Source: Mariniblastus sp. | GTDB taxonomy: Bacteria; Planctomycetota; Planctomycetia; Pirellulales; Pirellulaceae | Length of the DNA stretch: 64,000 nt | Direction of reading: 5' to 3' | Assembly (NCBI GenBank): GCA_029251085.1 | Contig: JAQXDZ010000046.1 | Location: 61,850 to 125,849, forward strand | In this document: piece after piece, positions 36,261-44,831 of the stretch | How the letters are laid out: each line of letters opens with the position of its first letter | How positions within the stretch are numbered: position 1 is the stretch's first letter | Translations under genes and position numbers: made by a program | The notes under the pieces: generated by a model | What the model saw: only the letters and a program-made list of their open reading frames with translations | What the model was told of the DNA's origin: nothing | Database searches by the model: none

Positions 36261-36773
36261 TTACTCAGCCTTCTCTTCGGCAGCACCTTCAGCAGGCTCG
36301 GCCGTTGTTTCTGTGGATGCTTCAGCAGGTGCTGCTTCGGGGGCGGCTGCTTCGGCTGCGCCTTCGGCGGGTGCTTCGGCTGTTTCCTCTGCAGGTGCTT
36401 CGGTCGGTTCCGGCTCTGCCTTTGGAAGTTCAACCTTGGCGGCTGCCGCACGTGCCGATTCAATGGCGGATGCGCGGCGTCCGGACAATTTCGAAATTGC
36501 CTCGGCTTGTGCCTCGAGGTGACTGCCGTCGGTGCCGTACTTCTTAATTAAAGTTGCGACCTTGGGAGTTGGTTGTGCACCAACGCTTAACCAATAATTG
36601 ATTCGCTCTCCGTTGAGGATAGCTCGGGCGTCAGTGTCTGGAACCATCGGATCATAGGTTCCCAGTTGTTCAATGACACGACCATCGCGTGGTGATCGCT
36701 GATCCATTGCACAGACGCGGAAGAACGGTCGATGTGTCCGTCCCATTTTTTTCAATCGAATTTTTACTGCCAC
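36261..36773 (-). CDS. rpsP: 30S ribosomal protein S16 with long acidic Ala/Glu/Pro tail
   Basis: The first 85 residues are a standard S16 (VKIRLKKMGRTHRPFFRV, DQRSPRDGRVIEQLGTYDP, RINYWLSVGAQPT). S16 is normally 80-90 residues, but this one is 170: residues about 95-170 are a low-complexity tail of Ala, Glu and Pro with almost no basic residues, built from repeated EAPAEE/AEAPAEG-like units. The start is GTG 36773 with AGAGGA upstream. First gene of the block with trmD and rplS; rimM is absent from its usual position between rpsP and trmD. Confidence 0.95.
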   Translation of the reverse strand: MAVKIRLKKMGRTHRPFFRVCAMDQRSPRDGRVIEQLGTYDPMVPDTDARAILNGERINYWLSVGAQPTPKVATLIKKYGTDGSHLEAQAEAISKLSGRRASAIESARAAAAKVELPKAEPEPTEAPAEETAEAPAEGAAEAAAPEAAPAEASTETTAEPAEGAAEEKAE

Positions 36774-37073
36774 TTTTTCCTCTTAACTAAATCAAGTGAT
36801 TAAACGTTAGTCCTGACCTCAGAGGGTCGCCAAGTAACCGAGCGGTTCACGTGAATGATTTACCGTCAGTCGTTTAGCAGGTCTCGAGGCCTCTTCGCTG
36901 GGAAGATGAACCGTTCAGGTTTTGCTGGCCAGTCACGCCGACTAGCCAATCTCAAATCTCTTAAATTGCGATAAAAATCGCAACTTCAGGTGTCTCCGGA
37001 ACAACGTGTGCCGAAATGCCAGTGGGCAAATCTACTCGCTGAACGCTATGTTTGAATACGCCAAAATCAAAAA
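36774..37073. other. ffh-rpsP intergenic region, 300 bp
   Basis: No gene is seen. A short hairpin TTGCGAT/ATCGCAA with an AAAA loop lies at 36966-36983, without a convincing T-run on either strand. The gap suggests that rpsP-trmD-rplS has its own promoter. Confidence 0.45.
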
Positions 37074-38564
37074 CTACGGCTTTTTGTTCTTTTTTTCGCG
37101 TCTCATTTGCCGCAGACGCTTCTCCCGTTCTTTGGCTTGTTTCTTCTTTTCCTTAGGCGATAGCCGTTTTCCAGTGCTTTTCTTGGTTTTTGGCATGCCC
37201 CGAGAAGGATCCATCATTTGCGACTGAAGATCCTGCATCTGCTGCATCCGGTCGCCGGCGTTCATGCCTGCCATTCCAGTGAGCATTGGTTTCATGGTGT
37301 CGTACTGCTTAATCAGCTCGCTGACTTGTTTGGCTTGAACACCAGAACCGGCAGCGATACGTTGACGCCGATTGGGATCGATGATTTTCGGGTTTTTGCG
37401 TTCGCGAGGCGTCATACTGTCGATGATTCCAACCATCTGTCGGATCTGCTTCGACGTATCACCTTGACTCATCATGTCGTTGATTTCACGCATGTTGGGC
37501 ATTCCCGGAAGGAGGCCCATCATTTTTTGCATCAGGCCCGGTTTGGCCATTTTCTGCATGTGATTTCGGAAGTCATCGAGTGTGAATTGCCCTTTTTCCA
37601 GGGCTTCCTGCATCCGCTTCTGTTCGTCTTCGTCGACTAGGTTTTGAGCTTGTTGTGCCAAAGCGACCATGTCGCCCATCCCGAGAATTCGACTGGCCAT
37701 TCCTTCGGGACGGAAGATCTCGAGATCATCGAGGTGTTCACCGGTACCGAGAAAGCGAATCGGAACGCCTGTCACGTGTTTCACCGATAGCAAGGCACCA
37801 CCGCGGGCGTCGCCATCGAGTTTGGTCATGACCACGCCGTTTAGCTCTAACGCTTTGTGGAAAGCGCCGGCACTTTTGACGGCATCCTGACCGGTCATGC
37901 CGTCGACCACGAGAAAGACGTGATGAGGTTGAACTTTTCGATCGATCGTTTTGAGTTGTTCCATCAACACTTCGTCGATGGCAAGTCGTCCCGCAGTATC
38001 GAGGATGACCACCTGATTCTTGTTGGCCTTCGCCTGAGCTACCGCTTCCTGGCAGACCTTAACCGGGTCACTCTCTTCTTTGTTGCTGTAGACTGGAACG
38101 CCTAGGCTCTCACCCAAAACATGTAGCTGGTCAATCGCCGCCGGACGCTGAAGATCGGCTGCACATAGCAGCGGAGTCATCTTGGCATCTCTTTGCAGCA
38201 TTTTAGCGAGTTTACCGCAGGTGGTCGTTTTTCCAGAACCCTGCAGGCCGCACATCATGATGATGTTGACTTCTTGGTCGAGGCGCAGATCGTCGTCGAC
38301 CGGACCAAGCAAATCAGTCAACTCATCGTAAACGACTTTGACTAACTGCTCGGAGGGATCGAGTGCCAGCAATACCTTTTCGCCGAGAGCTTTCTCGGTG
38401 ACACTCCCCATAAACGAACGCGTCACGTCGATGCTGACGTCCGCTTCGATTAGCGAAGTTTCGACCAGCTTAAGGCCTTCGCGCATGTTGGCTTCGGTCA
38501 GCTTGCCTTTACCGCGAAGCGACTTGAATGCACCTTTGAGGCCGTCTTGTAATGAGTCGAACAT
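37074..38564 (-). CDS. ffh: signal recognition particle protein Ffh
   Basis: A 496-residue SRP54-type GTPase that targets membrane proteins cotranslationally together with SRP RNA and FtsY. The N domain begins MFDSLQDGLKGAFKSLRGKG. The G domain shows GLQGSGKTTTCGKLA, DTAGRL and TKLDGDARGGA. The methionine-rich M domain covers about 300-440 (QKMMGLLPGMPNM), followed by a very basic lysine-rich tail. The frame is open to 38657, but ATG 38564 is the family start. SRP RNA itself was not found in the window. Confidence 0.96.
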   Translation of the reverse strand: MFDSLQDGLKGAFKSLRGKGKLTEANMREGLKLVETSLIEADVSIDVTRSFMGSVTEKALGEKVLLALDPSEQLVKVVYDELTDLLGPVDDDLRLDQEVNIIMMCGLQGSGKTTTCGKLAKMLQRDAKMTPLLCAADLQRPAAIDQLHVLGESLGVPVYSNKEESDPVKVCQEAVAQAKANKNQVVILDTAGRLAIDEVLMEQLKTIDRKVQPHHVFLVVDGMTGQDAVKSAGAFHKALELNGVVMTKLDGDARGGALLSVKHVTGVPIRFLGTGEHLDDLEIFRPEGMASRILGMGDMVALAQQAQNLVDEDEQKRMQEALEKGQFTLDDFRNHMQKMAKPGLMQKMMGLLPGMPNMREINDMMSQGDTSKQIRQMVGIIDSMTPRERKNPKIIDPNRRQRIAAGSGVQAKQVSELIKQYDTMKPMLTGMAGMNAGDRMQQMQDLQSQMMDPSRGMPKTKKSTGKRLSPKEKKKQAKEREKRLRQMRREKKNKKP

Positions 38565-39180
38565 GAATTGCAGGGCTATAAAGAAAAATCCGGCATGAGG
38601 TAAACCACTGCCGGAACAGAATATCAATTTGAGCAGACGTTCTCCGAACGTCGACAACGAAAAATATTAAACGATCCGACTGGGAATCGTAAGGGCTTTT
38701 GGACAGTTTTACTCGGTTTTTTCCGACATCTGTCCACGTTAGTCCTATTCTCGGCATTTCCAGTCGCCGCGAGCATAAAACACCCTCGAAATGGATCAGA
38801 TTGTCAGGTTTCATTGGTTTTTAGACGCGGTTGGGACAAATTCTTAATGATGGTGCATCGCCGGCCTTGCCCCTGCTGGGGTGATTGCCAAGGTCAGACC
38901 GGGGAAACAGGGATTTCACCGCGATTCAGTTTTACGCGGGCTAGATTACCCAGCCGCAACATTTATAAGGGAAATTCCCCCAACGTCGTTAAGGCTCCGC
39001 ACTCCGAGACAGCATTCCCAAATACCGATCGCGAGGCGGTTGACCGAGTTTTCTGGTTGAAATTTGGACCGAAGAATCGAAAAACAGGCTTTTTACCGGC
39101 AAATATTGGTCTTGGTGGATTTTGAACGGATGGATTAGAACCTCTGGATCGGGAATCAAATCTTTCAATGGAGAACTGTG
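38565..39180. other. divergent intergenic region, 616 bp
   Basis: It lies between ffh and a secreted-protein gene and should hold both promoters. A stem-loop CCTTG-CCCC-TGCT-GGGG-N7-CAAGG is at 38865-38893, followed by AAGGTCAGACCGG, which weakly recalls SRP RNA but lacks its conserved apical loop. No protein gene was seen. Confidence 0.5.
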
Positions 39181-40545
39181 ATGAGAAGGGAAGCAAAGTG
39201 TGGGATTAGGGTCACTTTAGCGCTTCTTGGCGCACTGGTGGGTGTCTTGGTATTGGGAAATGTAGAGTGTTTGGCTCAGCTTCAACCGAGCCAATATGAT
39301 CAAAACCCTGCCAAGCAGAAAACCGTAGAGCCCTCTCCGCTATCGCAGTTCTCATTTTCGGGGCCTCTGGTCGAGCGAATGAGTCAAATGCAGACATTGT
39401 CGAATTCGGGTGGTACTTTGACGGGTACGCCTTCGGCGCACGCCACTTCCGATCCCAATTCGCTGTTTCTGGTCACGCGAGAGGTCAATCTTAAAAAGAC
39501 ACTTCAAAAATACGCGAAGTTCAAAGGTTGCAGTCTCAACGAGGCGTTCGCAACCACGGTCGCAACACTAAAGATGTCGCCAATTCTCGATCCTTCGGCG
39601 AAACGCGTAGTGGGAGCTGAAGCAGCCTATTCAATCGTCGGCGACGACGTCTATCGAATCACTGCAAGTCAGCTATTCTTCGATGCCTTGCCAATGAATC
39701 TGATGTTTCTGGAAAACGGAAAACGCCGTCTCACTATCGAAACTCATTTTCTGAAATTACCAATTAACAAGTCGGAAGAGTACAAGCCGTTTCTTATTCC
39801 GGGTTCTTTTGTGGCTTTTAGTAATCGAATACCTCAGGCTACGGCATTCGCGACCTCCGCGACCTATCGCAATGAAATGGAATCGCGCCAACAGGCCGGT
39901 GTACCTGCGGGAACGTTTGTCATGTCAACCGAAACTAAGACCAAAGTCTATCCAACGTTTATGGGACGGTTGAACGATCAGGGCGTTAAGCGGATGTTTG
40001 AAGATTTCTCGTCGAAGACAGATTGTGAAATCGTTAAGGGACCCCGAGTTGTCGTCATGCCAGGGGTGGCGTCGGCGATTTCAGTTGCTGAGTCGCGGCC
40101 ATTTGTCGTGGGTGTTAATCGCGTCGAAGGGAAATTCTCAGTAGCCCATCAACCAATCGTGCAGGTTGTAGAACAAGGAAATCTTTTCAAGTTTCGGTTG
40201 AGTGGTGACGACGGGAAAATTCGACTCAATGCAGACCTTGCACTGTCGGATATAGCTTCGGTTGAAACCTTTGGTTATTCCGACACAAAGCAGAAAGGGC
40301 CTTTGGCTGGTTCCGAGGCGGCGTCCTCAGCGGTGACCGTGCAAGTACCGGAACAGAAATTGAAACAGGTGCACTTCTCCACGCTCGTGAATGATGGGCA
40401 GACGGTGTTTATCGATCCTGTCTTCACCCGTAAAGAAAAATCGAAACGAATTCCAAGTGGAGAAGGCCTGGAACCGCTCAAGCCGATGGAGACCGAATAT
40501 CGGATGATGATGATGATCAAGCCGAGGTGGACAAAACCCGAGTAA
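39181..40545 (+). CDS. secreted hypothetical protein, 454 residues
   Basis: A signal peptide (1-33, TLALLGALVGVLVLGNVECLAQ region) marks it as exported. No family is firmly recognised. The last 150 residues (PRVVVMPGVASAISVAESRPFVVG, then VNDGQTVFIDPVF) recall the beta-strand pattern of secretin C-terminal domains, which suggests but does not prove a secretin-like fold. ATG 39181 has GGAGA about eight bases upstream and was preferred over GTG 39178. An intrinsic terminator follows the stop. It stands alone, divergent from ffh. Confidence 0.78.
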   Translation: MRREAKCGIRVTLALLGALVGVLVLGNVECLAQLQPSQYDQNPAKQKTVEPSPLSQFSFSGPLVERMSQMQTLSNSGGTLTGTPSAHATSDPNSLFLVTREVNLKKTLQKYAKFKGCSLNEAFATTVATLKMSPILDPSAKRVVGAEAAYSIVGDDVYRITASQLFFDALPMNLMFLENGKRRLTIETHFLKLPINKSEEYKPFLIPGSFVAFSNRIPQATAFATSATYRNEMESRQQAGVPAGTFVMSTETKTKVYPTFMGRLNDQGVKRMFEDFSSKTDCEIVKGPRVVVMPGVASAISVAESRPFVVGVNRVEGKFSVAHQPIVQVVEQGNLFKFRLSGDDGKIRLNADLALSDIASVETFGYSDTKQKGPLAGSEAASSAVTVQVPEQKLKQVHFSTLVNDGQTVFIDPVFTRKEKSKRIPSGEGLEPLKPMETEYRMMMMIKPRWTKPE

Positions 40546-40583
40546 ATTCTCAGATTGCTTCGAGCGAGTGTTAAAGCACACCA

Positions 40584-40627
40584 GCTTCCCTGCCTCTTTT
40601 CGACCAACGGAATAAAGGCAGGGAGGC
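40584..40627 (+). terminator. intrinsic terminator
   Basis: Stem GCTTCCCTGCCT (40584-40595) pairs with AGGCAGGGAGGC (40616-40627) with one G-T pair, followed by ten T residues (40628-40637). It ends the secreted-protein gene 38 bases after its stop. Confidence 0.92.
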
Positions 40628-40713
40628 TTTTTTTTTTGCCATGTATTAGTATGCTTGAGTTGCTCCAGCCAGTCTGGCAGATAAAGTTTTAGACCCGCAA
40701 ATGGCCGCGTAAA

Positions 40714-41355
40714 ATGATAGAACGTGATTTCGATGCAATTATTTTTGATTGCGATGGTACCTTGGTCGACAGTGAACCAATCACCGTGAAGGTCTTGATC
40801 GACTTTGTGCGGGAATTCGGTTTGGAGTTGAGCTATGACGATGCGTTGCCACTGTTCGTCGGGCGGGATATGCCAGCGATCATGGCGGTGCTTGAATCGT
40901 GGATGAATTCGAAATTGCCAACCACCTTTTCAGAGGAATTTCGAGCGAGGCAGGCAACTGCGTTGCGTGAAGATTTAACCGCGATTAGTGGTGCCCACGA
41001 TTTGTTAGATTCTTTGCAGCGTCAATTTTGTGTGGCTTCGAATGCGCCGCAGGCGAAAATTGAGATTAACCTAACGACAACTGGATTGAGTTCGTTTTTT
41101 TCCCCGGACACGACCTTCAGTGCTTATGATATTAACGTCTGGAAACCCGAGCCAGATCTGTTTTTGTACGCGGCCGACAAATTAAAAGTCGACCCGTCGC
41201 GGTGCGTCGTGATCGAAGATAGCCAGGCAGGAATAGATGCAGGACTTGCCGCCGGGATGCAAGTGATTGGCTACTCCCATACGCCGGAGGAGGCTGCGAC
41301 AACGGAAGTTCCCTTCGTGCATTGCTTGACTGAGTTAATCGAAGTCTTGAATTAA
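40714..41355 (+). CDS. HAD-superfamily phosphatase (GPH/beta-phosphoglucomutase-like)
   Basis: A 213-residue HAD hydrolase of subfamily IA. Motif I is FDCDGTLVDSEP (nucleophile Asp), motif II SNAPQ, motif III Lys in WKPEPDLFLYAA, and motif IV VIEDSQAGIDAG. A helical cap sits between motifs I and II. Relatives include phosphoglycolate phosphatase, beta-phosphoglucomutase and the 6-phosphogluconate phosphatase YieH; the substrate is undetermined. It lies about 100 bases before the amidase gene in the same direction. Confidence 0.88.
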   Translation: MIERDFDAIIFDCDGTLVDSEPITVKVLIDFVREFGLELSYDDALPLFVGRDMPAIMAVLESWMNSKLPTTFSEEFRARQATALREDLTAISGAHDLLDSLQRQFCVASNAPQAKIEINLTTTGLSSFFSPDTTFSAYDINVWKPEPDLFLYAADKLKVDPSRCVVIEDSQAGIDAGLAAGMQVIGYSHTPEEAATTEVPFVHCLTELIEVLN

Positions 41356-41456
41356 TTTTTTGAATTGAATTCTTAGTGGCGCTCGAGTTTCCGCTGGGTG
41401 TCCATCGCACGACGCTGGATTGCGGGAAAATAAAATTATTTTTTCAGGATGAAACT

Positions 41457-43163
41457 ATGCTGCTCAACCGACGAACGATGCTGACTTCGATTGCCAGTAC
41501 TGGAATTGGGACTGCGCTTTTTCAGCGATCCGTCGTGGGTGCGATGGTCGCCGCGAATGACGTAAATATTGAATCGATTCAGCAGGCAGAATGGATTACG
41601 GGAATCGAATTAACGGACGAAGAGCGAAGGGATATATTGAGCAGTGTTTCCCGGACTGGCGATGCGATGGACAAGCTGAGACAGGTTGAGTTGTCGTACA
41701 ACACGCCGATGGCAGTCCAATTTGCGCCCACGGTTTCCACGATTCAGGAAACGAAGCTGGACCGAACCACCCGAACCCGACAGTCGGTTGTGATTGAGTT
41801 GCCGGAAACCGAAGAGGAGATTGCGTTCCTTCCAGTGCATCAATTGGCATGGCTAATCCGAGCTCAAAAGATTTCCAGTGTTGAGCTTACGAAGATTTAT
41901 CTCCGTCGTTTGAAAAAATATGGCGGGATGTTGAGATGTGTCGTGACGCTCACGGAGGAGCTGGCTTTGCGACAGGCAGCCAAAGCGGATTCGGAAATTT
42001 CAAAAGGTTGGTATCGCGGTCCATTGCATGGAATTCCTTGGGGTGCGAAGGACTTGATTGCGGTCGAGGGATATCCGACCACTTGGGGTTTGCCACAATT
42101 CGAAGACCGGGAATTGGACGGAACTGCGACCGTGGCGGCGAGGTTAGAGCAGGCGGGTGCGGTGTTGGTTGCGAAATTGTCGCTCGGTGCAATTGCGATG
42201 GGCGATAAGTGGTTTGGAGGAATGACACGTTCCCCGTGGAATCCAAGGATTGGTTCGAGTGGTTCCTCGGCGGGTTCTGCCAGTTCGGTAGTCGCCGGTC
42301 TGGTGGGGTTTGCACTAGGCTCTGAGACGCTGGGCAGTATTATTTCACCGTCGGTTCGCTGTGGCGCTTCGGCATTGCGGCCAACATTCGGGCGAGTTAG
42401 CCGGGATCGCTGCATGCCGCTGTGTTGGTCACTTGATAAAATTGGTCCAATCGCCCGATCGATGGAAGATTGTGCACTGATTTTTAATGCAATTCATGGC
42501 CGAGATGGTAAGGATAGCACCGCCGGTAGTTACCCCTTTCAATGGCCGTCAAAACAGTCGCTAAAAAAATTAAAAGTTGGCTATGCTAAGCGTCGGAACA
42601 CCGCAGATGATGATCGCAAGGATTTGCAGATCTTGAAATCGATGGGCTGTGAACTGGTCGAGTTAAGCTTGCCACGCTCGCTTCCGTTTTCAGCAATGTT
42701 TTCAATTATTGATGTCGAGGCATCAACTGTTTTTGATTCCATGATTCGAGCGAATGACATGGAAGGATTCAATCGCTGGGAACAAAACTTTCGGGCAGCC
42801 CAGTATGTTTCGGCGGTAGATTATGTCCGAGTTCAACGTGCTCGATCCCTGTTGATAACGCAATTTAATGAAGCTATCTCGGGCGTTGATTTCATCATCA
42901 ATATGAATGATCTTGTCCAAACCAATTTCACCGGGCATCCGTCGGTCGTAATGCCAATCGACTATCGTGAACGAAACTCGATTCGGACGCCCACCCCAGT
43001 TATCGTGAGTGGGCACCTAAACGACGACGAGCGGTTGTTGGCGTTTGCTGACGCCTTTCAGGCCAACATTTCAGCACATCAAGAACATCCCGAGTTAGAC
43101 AACTGGCTCGAGGCGTTTAATTCAGAGCAACTTGATACGCCGAAAGACTTGGAAATTGAATGA
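41457..43163 (+). CDS. amidase-signature hydrolase with Tat-like signal
   Basis: A 568-residue amidase-signature enzyme that hydrolyses an amide bond. The Ser-cisSer-Lys triad is recognisable: Lys in WGAKDLIAVEG, cis-Ser in GSSGSSAGSASS, and the nucleophile in GSETLGSIISPS. An unusual first 120 residues carry a twin-arginine-like signal (NRRTMLTSIASTG) and a spacer before the catalytic domain, so it is probably exported. The frame is open to 41376, but ATG 41457 has AGGA seven bases upstream and places the arginines at the start. The natural substrate is unknown. Confidence 0.85.
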   Translation: MLLNRRTMLTSIASTGIGTALFQRSVVGAMVAANDVNIESIQQAEWITGIELTDEERRDILSSVSRTGDAMDKLRQVELSYNTPMAVQFAPTVSTIQETKLDRTTRTRQSVVIELPETEEEIAFLPVHQLAWLIRAQKISSVELTKIYLRRLKKYGGMLRCVVTLTEELALRQAAKADSEISKGWYRGPLHGIPWGAKDLIAVEGYPTTWGLPQFEDRELDGTATVAARLEQAGAVLVAKLSLGAIAMGDKWFGGMTRSPWNPRIGSSGSSAGSASSVVAGLVGFALGSETLGSIISPSVRCGASALRPTFGRVSRDRCMPLCWSLDKIGPIARSMEDCALIFNAIHGRDGKDSTAGSYPFQWPSKQSLKKLKVGYAKRRNTADDDRKDLQILKSMGCELVELSLPRSLPFSAMFSIIDVEASTVFDSMIRANDMEGFNRWEQNFRAAQYVSAVDYVRVQRARSLLITQFNEAISGVDFIINMNDLVQTNFTGHPSVVMPIDYRERNSIRTPTPVIVSGHLNDDERLLAFADAFQANISAHQEHPELDNWLEAFNSEQLDTPKDLEIE

Positions 43164-43216
43164 AATCTGAAGCAGCGCGGTTGGTCCTGCGTGGGTCAGT
43201 TGCTGAGCCACAGAGG

Positions 43217-43894
43217 TTACGGGTTTGGAGCGTCTGGACACACAGCCGACTTAGATTTGAAAAGTTTCCGATGTAGGACAGCAGCGAATAGGCTTCCCAG
43301 AACGGTTGCACAAATGTAGAGCCCAAGTTGTTCGATTTGGCCGCTTGCGATTGCGGGGCCGAGTGTTCTCGCTGGGTTCATAGAAGCACCCGTGTAGGGG
43401 CCGATAGCGGATGCGTGAATCGTTACGATTCCGCCAACGGTCAAGGCGGGGATTAGAATTCCGCGGAGCTTGGTTGTCCGAAGAATCACAAACATCAAGA
43501 TTGCTGTAATAAGAAATTCGATAGTAAAAGTTTGCCAAGCTTGCAACTCGGATACGGTGCCACCGTAGGTTGGGTGATCCCGATCGAGCAGCGCGAGCGT
43601 AAAGCTTGCTGCGATCGCTCCAAGACACTGGCTAATGATATATGGCAAAACGTGAGAACCAGAAATCTGTTTGTCGTACCAGAATCCAAGGGTCACGGCA
43701 GGATTAATGTGGGCTCCCGAATACTTGCCAATCGCGAGAATGACTGCCGTGACGGTCACCCCAAAAGCCAAACCGATTCCAATGTCGGTGAACCATCGAA
43801 ACTCCATGGCGTCACACAAGAGGATTGCACCCGTTCCCACGAGAACAAGAAAAAACGTGCCAATTCCTTCGGCAATTGCCCTTTTTAAAACCAT
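43217..43894 (-). CDS. aquaporin (MIP family channel)
   Basis: A 225-residue membrane channel with the two half-helix motifs NPA in AHINPAVTLGFW and ASMNPARTLGPAI, and six hydrophobic segments as expected. The opening GIGTFFLVLVGTGAIL is typical. It could pass water or small neutral solutes such as glycerol; the selectivity filter was not resolved by eye. Its ATG directly follows the stop of the PPK2 gene (TAAATG), so the two should be translated together. Confidence 0.93.
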   Translation of the reverse strand: MVLKRAIAEGIGTFFLVLVGTGAILLCDAMEFRWFTDIGIGLAFGVTVTAVILAIGKYSGAHINPAVTLGFWYDKQISGSHVLPYIISQCLGAIAASFTLALLDRDHPTYGGTVSELQAWQTFTIEFLITAILMFVILRTTKLRGILIPALTVGGIVTIHASAIGPYTGASMNPARTLGPAIASGQIEQLGLYICATVLGSLFAAVLHRKLFKSKSAVCPDAPNP

Positions 43895-44704
43895 TTAACT
43901 AATCGAGAGTCCAGTGTAATCGGAGTCGGGAGAAGGGAATTGTGGCGACAGTCCTTCCATCGTAGCGCGGAGAACCTCACTGACGATTAGGTTTCTTGCC
44001 CATTTTTTATCAGAGGGGATGATGTGCCAAGGCGCGTATTCTGTATTGCATTGTTCTAAAGCGGCTTGGTAGGCCATTTGATAGTCGTCCCACAGTTTTC
44101 GTTCTTCAATGTCGCCTAAATTAAATTTCCAATGTTTGGCTGGATCGTCCAGTCGGGCCTGCAACCGTTCCCGTTGTGTTTCTTTACTGATATGCAGAAA
44201 GCATTTCACTACGGTGGTTCCATTGTCGTGGAGAAGTTTTTCAAACGCGTTGATGGTTTCGTATCGCTTGCTCCAAACCGGTTCGGGTACAAGGTTGTGA
44301 ACTCTCACTACTAGAACATCCTCATAGTGAGAGCGATTAAAGATGCCAATGTTTCCGCGTCGCGGAACACGCTGGTGAATCCTCCATAGAAAGTCATGAT
44401 CTAGTTCCTCTTCGCTTGGCTTCTTGAAGGAACTAACCTGGCAACTGGTGGGATTCATGCCACGCATGACCGCTCGGATCGTGCCATCTTTACCAGCAGT
44501 GTCCATGCCTTGAAGGACCAGCAATATTGAACGCTGATTTTCTGCATAGAGCCGCTTGGCAAGATCCGCCATCACCTCGACATTCTCCTCAATCCTGCGA
44601 TAGGCAGACTTTTTGGAAAATTTTCCATCGGGAATTTGCGTAGGGATTTTCGAGAGTTCACATGTCGAATTTAGTTCGACTTGGCAATCAGAAAATGAAT
44701 GCAT
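43895..44704 (-). CDS. PPK2-family polyphosphate:nucleotide phosphotransferase
   Basis: A 269-residue polyphosphate kinase 2. The Walker A motif is GMDTAGKDGTI, followed by the family's SFKKPSEEELDHDFLWR, the lid-region RRGNIGIFNRSHYEDVLV and ISKETQRERL. Enzymes of this subgroup use polyphosphate to phosphorylate nucleotides, mostly ADP or AMP. The frame is open to ATG 44767; ATG 44704 gives the usual family length, but neither has a clear ribosome site. First gene of a two-gene unit with the aquaporin. Confidence 0.9.
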   Translation of the reverse strand: MHSFSDCQVELNSTCELSKIPTQIPDGKFSKKSAYRRIEENVEVMADLAKRLYAENQRSILLVLQGMDTAGKDGTIRAVMRGMNPTSCQVSSFKKPSEEELDHDFLWRIHQRVPRRGNIGIFNRSHYEDVLVVRVHNLVPEPVWSKRYETINAFEKLLHDNGTTVVKCFLHISKETQRERLQARLDDPAKHWKFNLGDIEERKLWDDYQMAYQAALEQCNTEYAPWHIIPSDKKWARNLIVSEVLRATMEGLSPQFPSPDSDYTGLSIS

Positions 44705-44831
44705 CGTTAGACTCAATTTGTGTTTGAAAAACGTGGGAAGTAACAAGGAATCTGCCGCACGAGGCATGATAATTTTGACGAGAAGCGTTGCCGTAATTTA
44801 TCACTTAATTTACTGGAAGGAAGTTGTTGTA

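Noticed and set aside
36235..36522. Ala/Ser-rich plus-strand frame over the rpsP tail
   Set aside because: Antisense of the repetitive S16 tail; no independent coding signal.
36966..36983. TTGCGAT-AAAA-ATCGCAA hairpin as a terminator between ffh and rpsP
   Set aside because: Only seven base pairs, AT-rich loop and no T-run on the minus strand, so not called as a terminator.
38865..38910. SRP-RNA-like stem-loop upstream of ffh (AAGGTCAGACCGG next to a GC hairpin)
   Set aside because: The conserved apical loop and the AGCAG internal loop of SRP RNA are not present on either strand; the match is only to the short GGTCAG piece.
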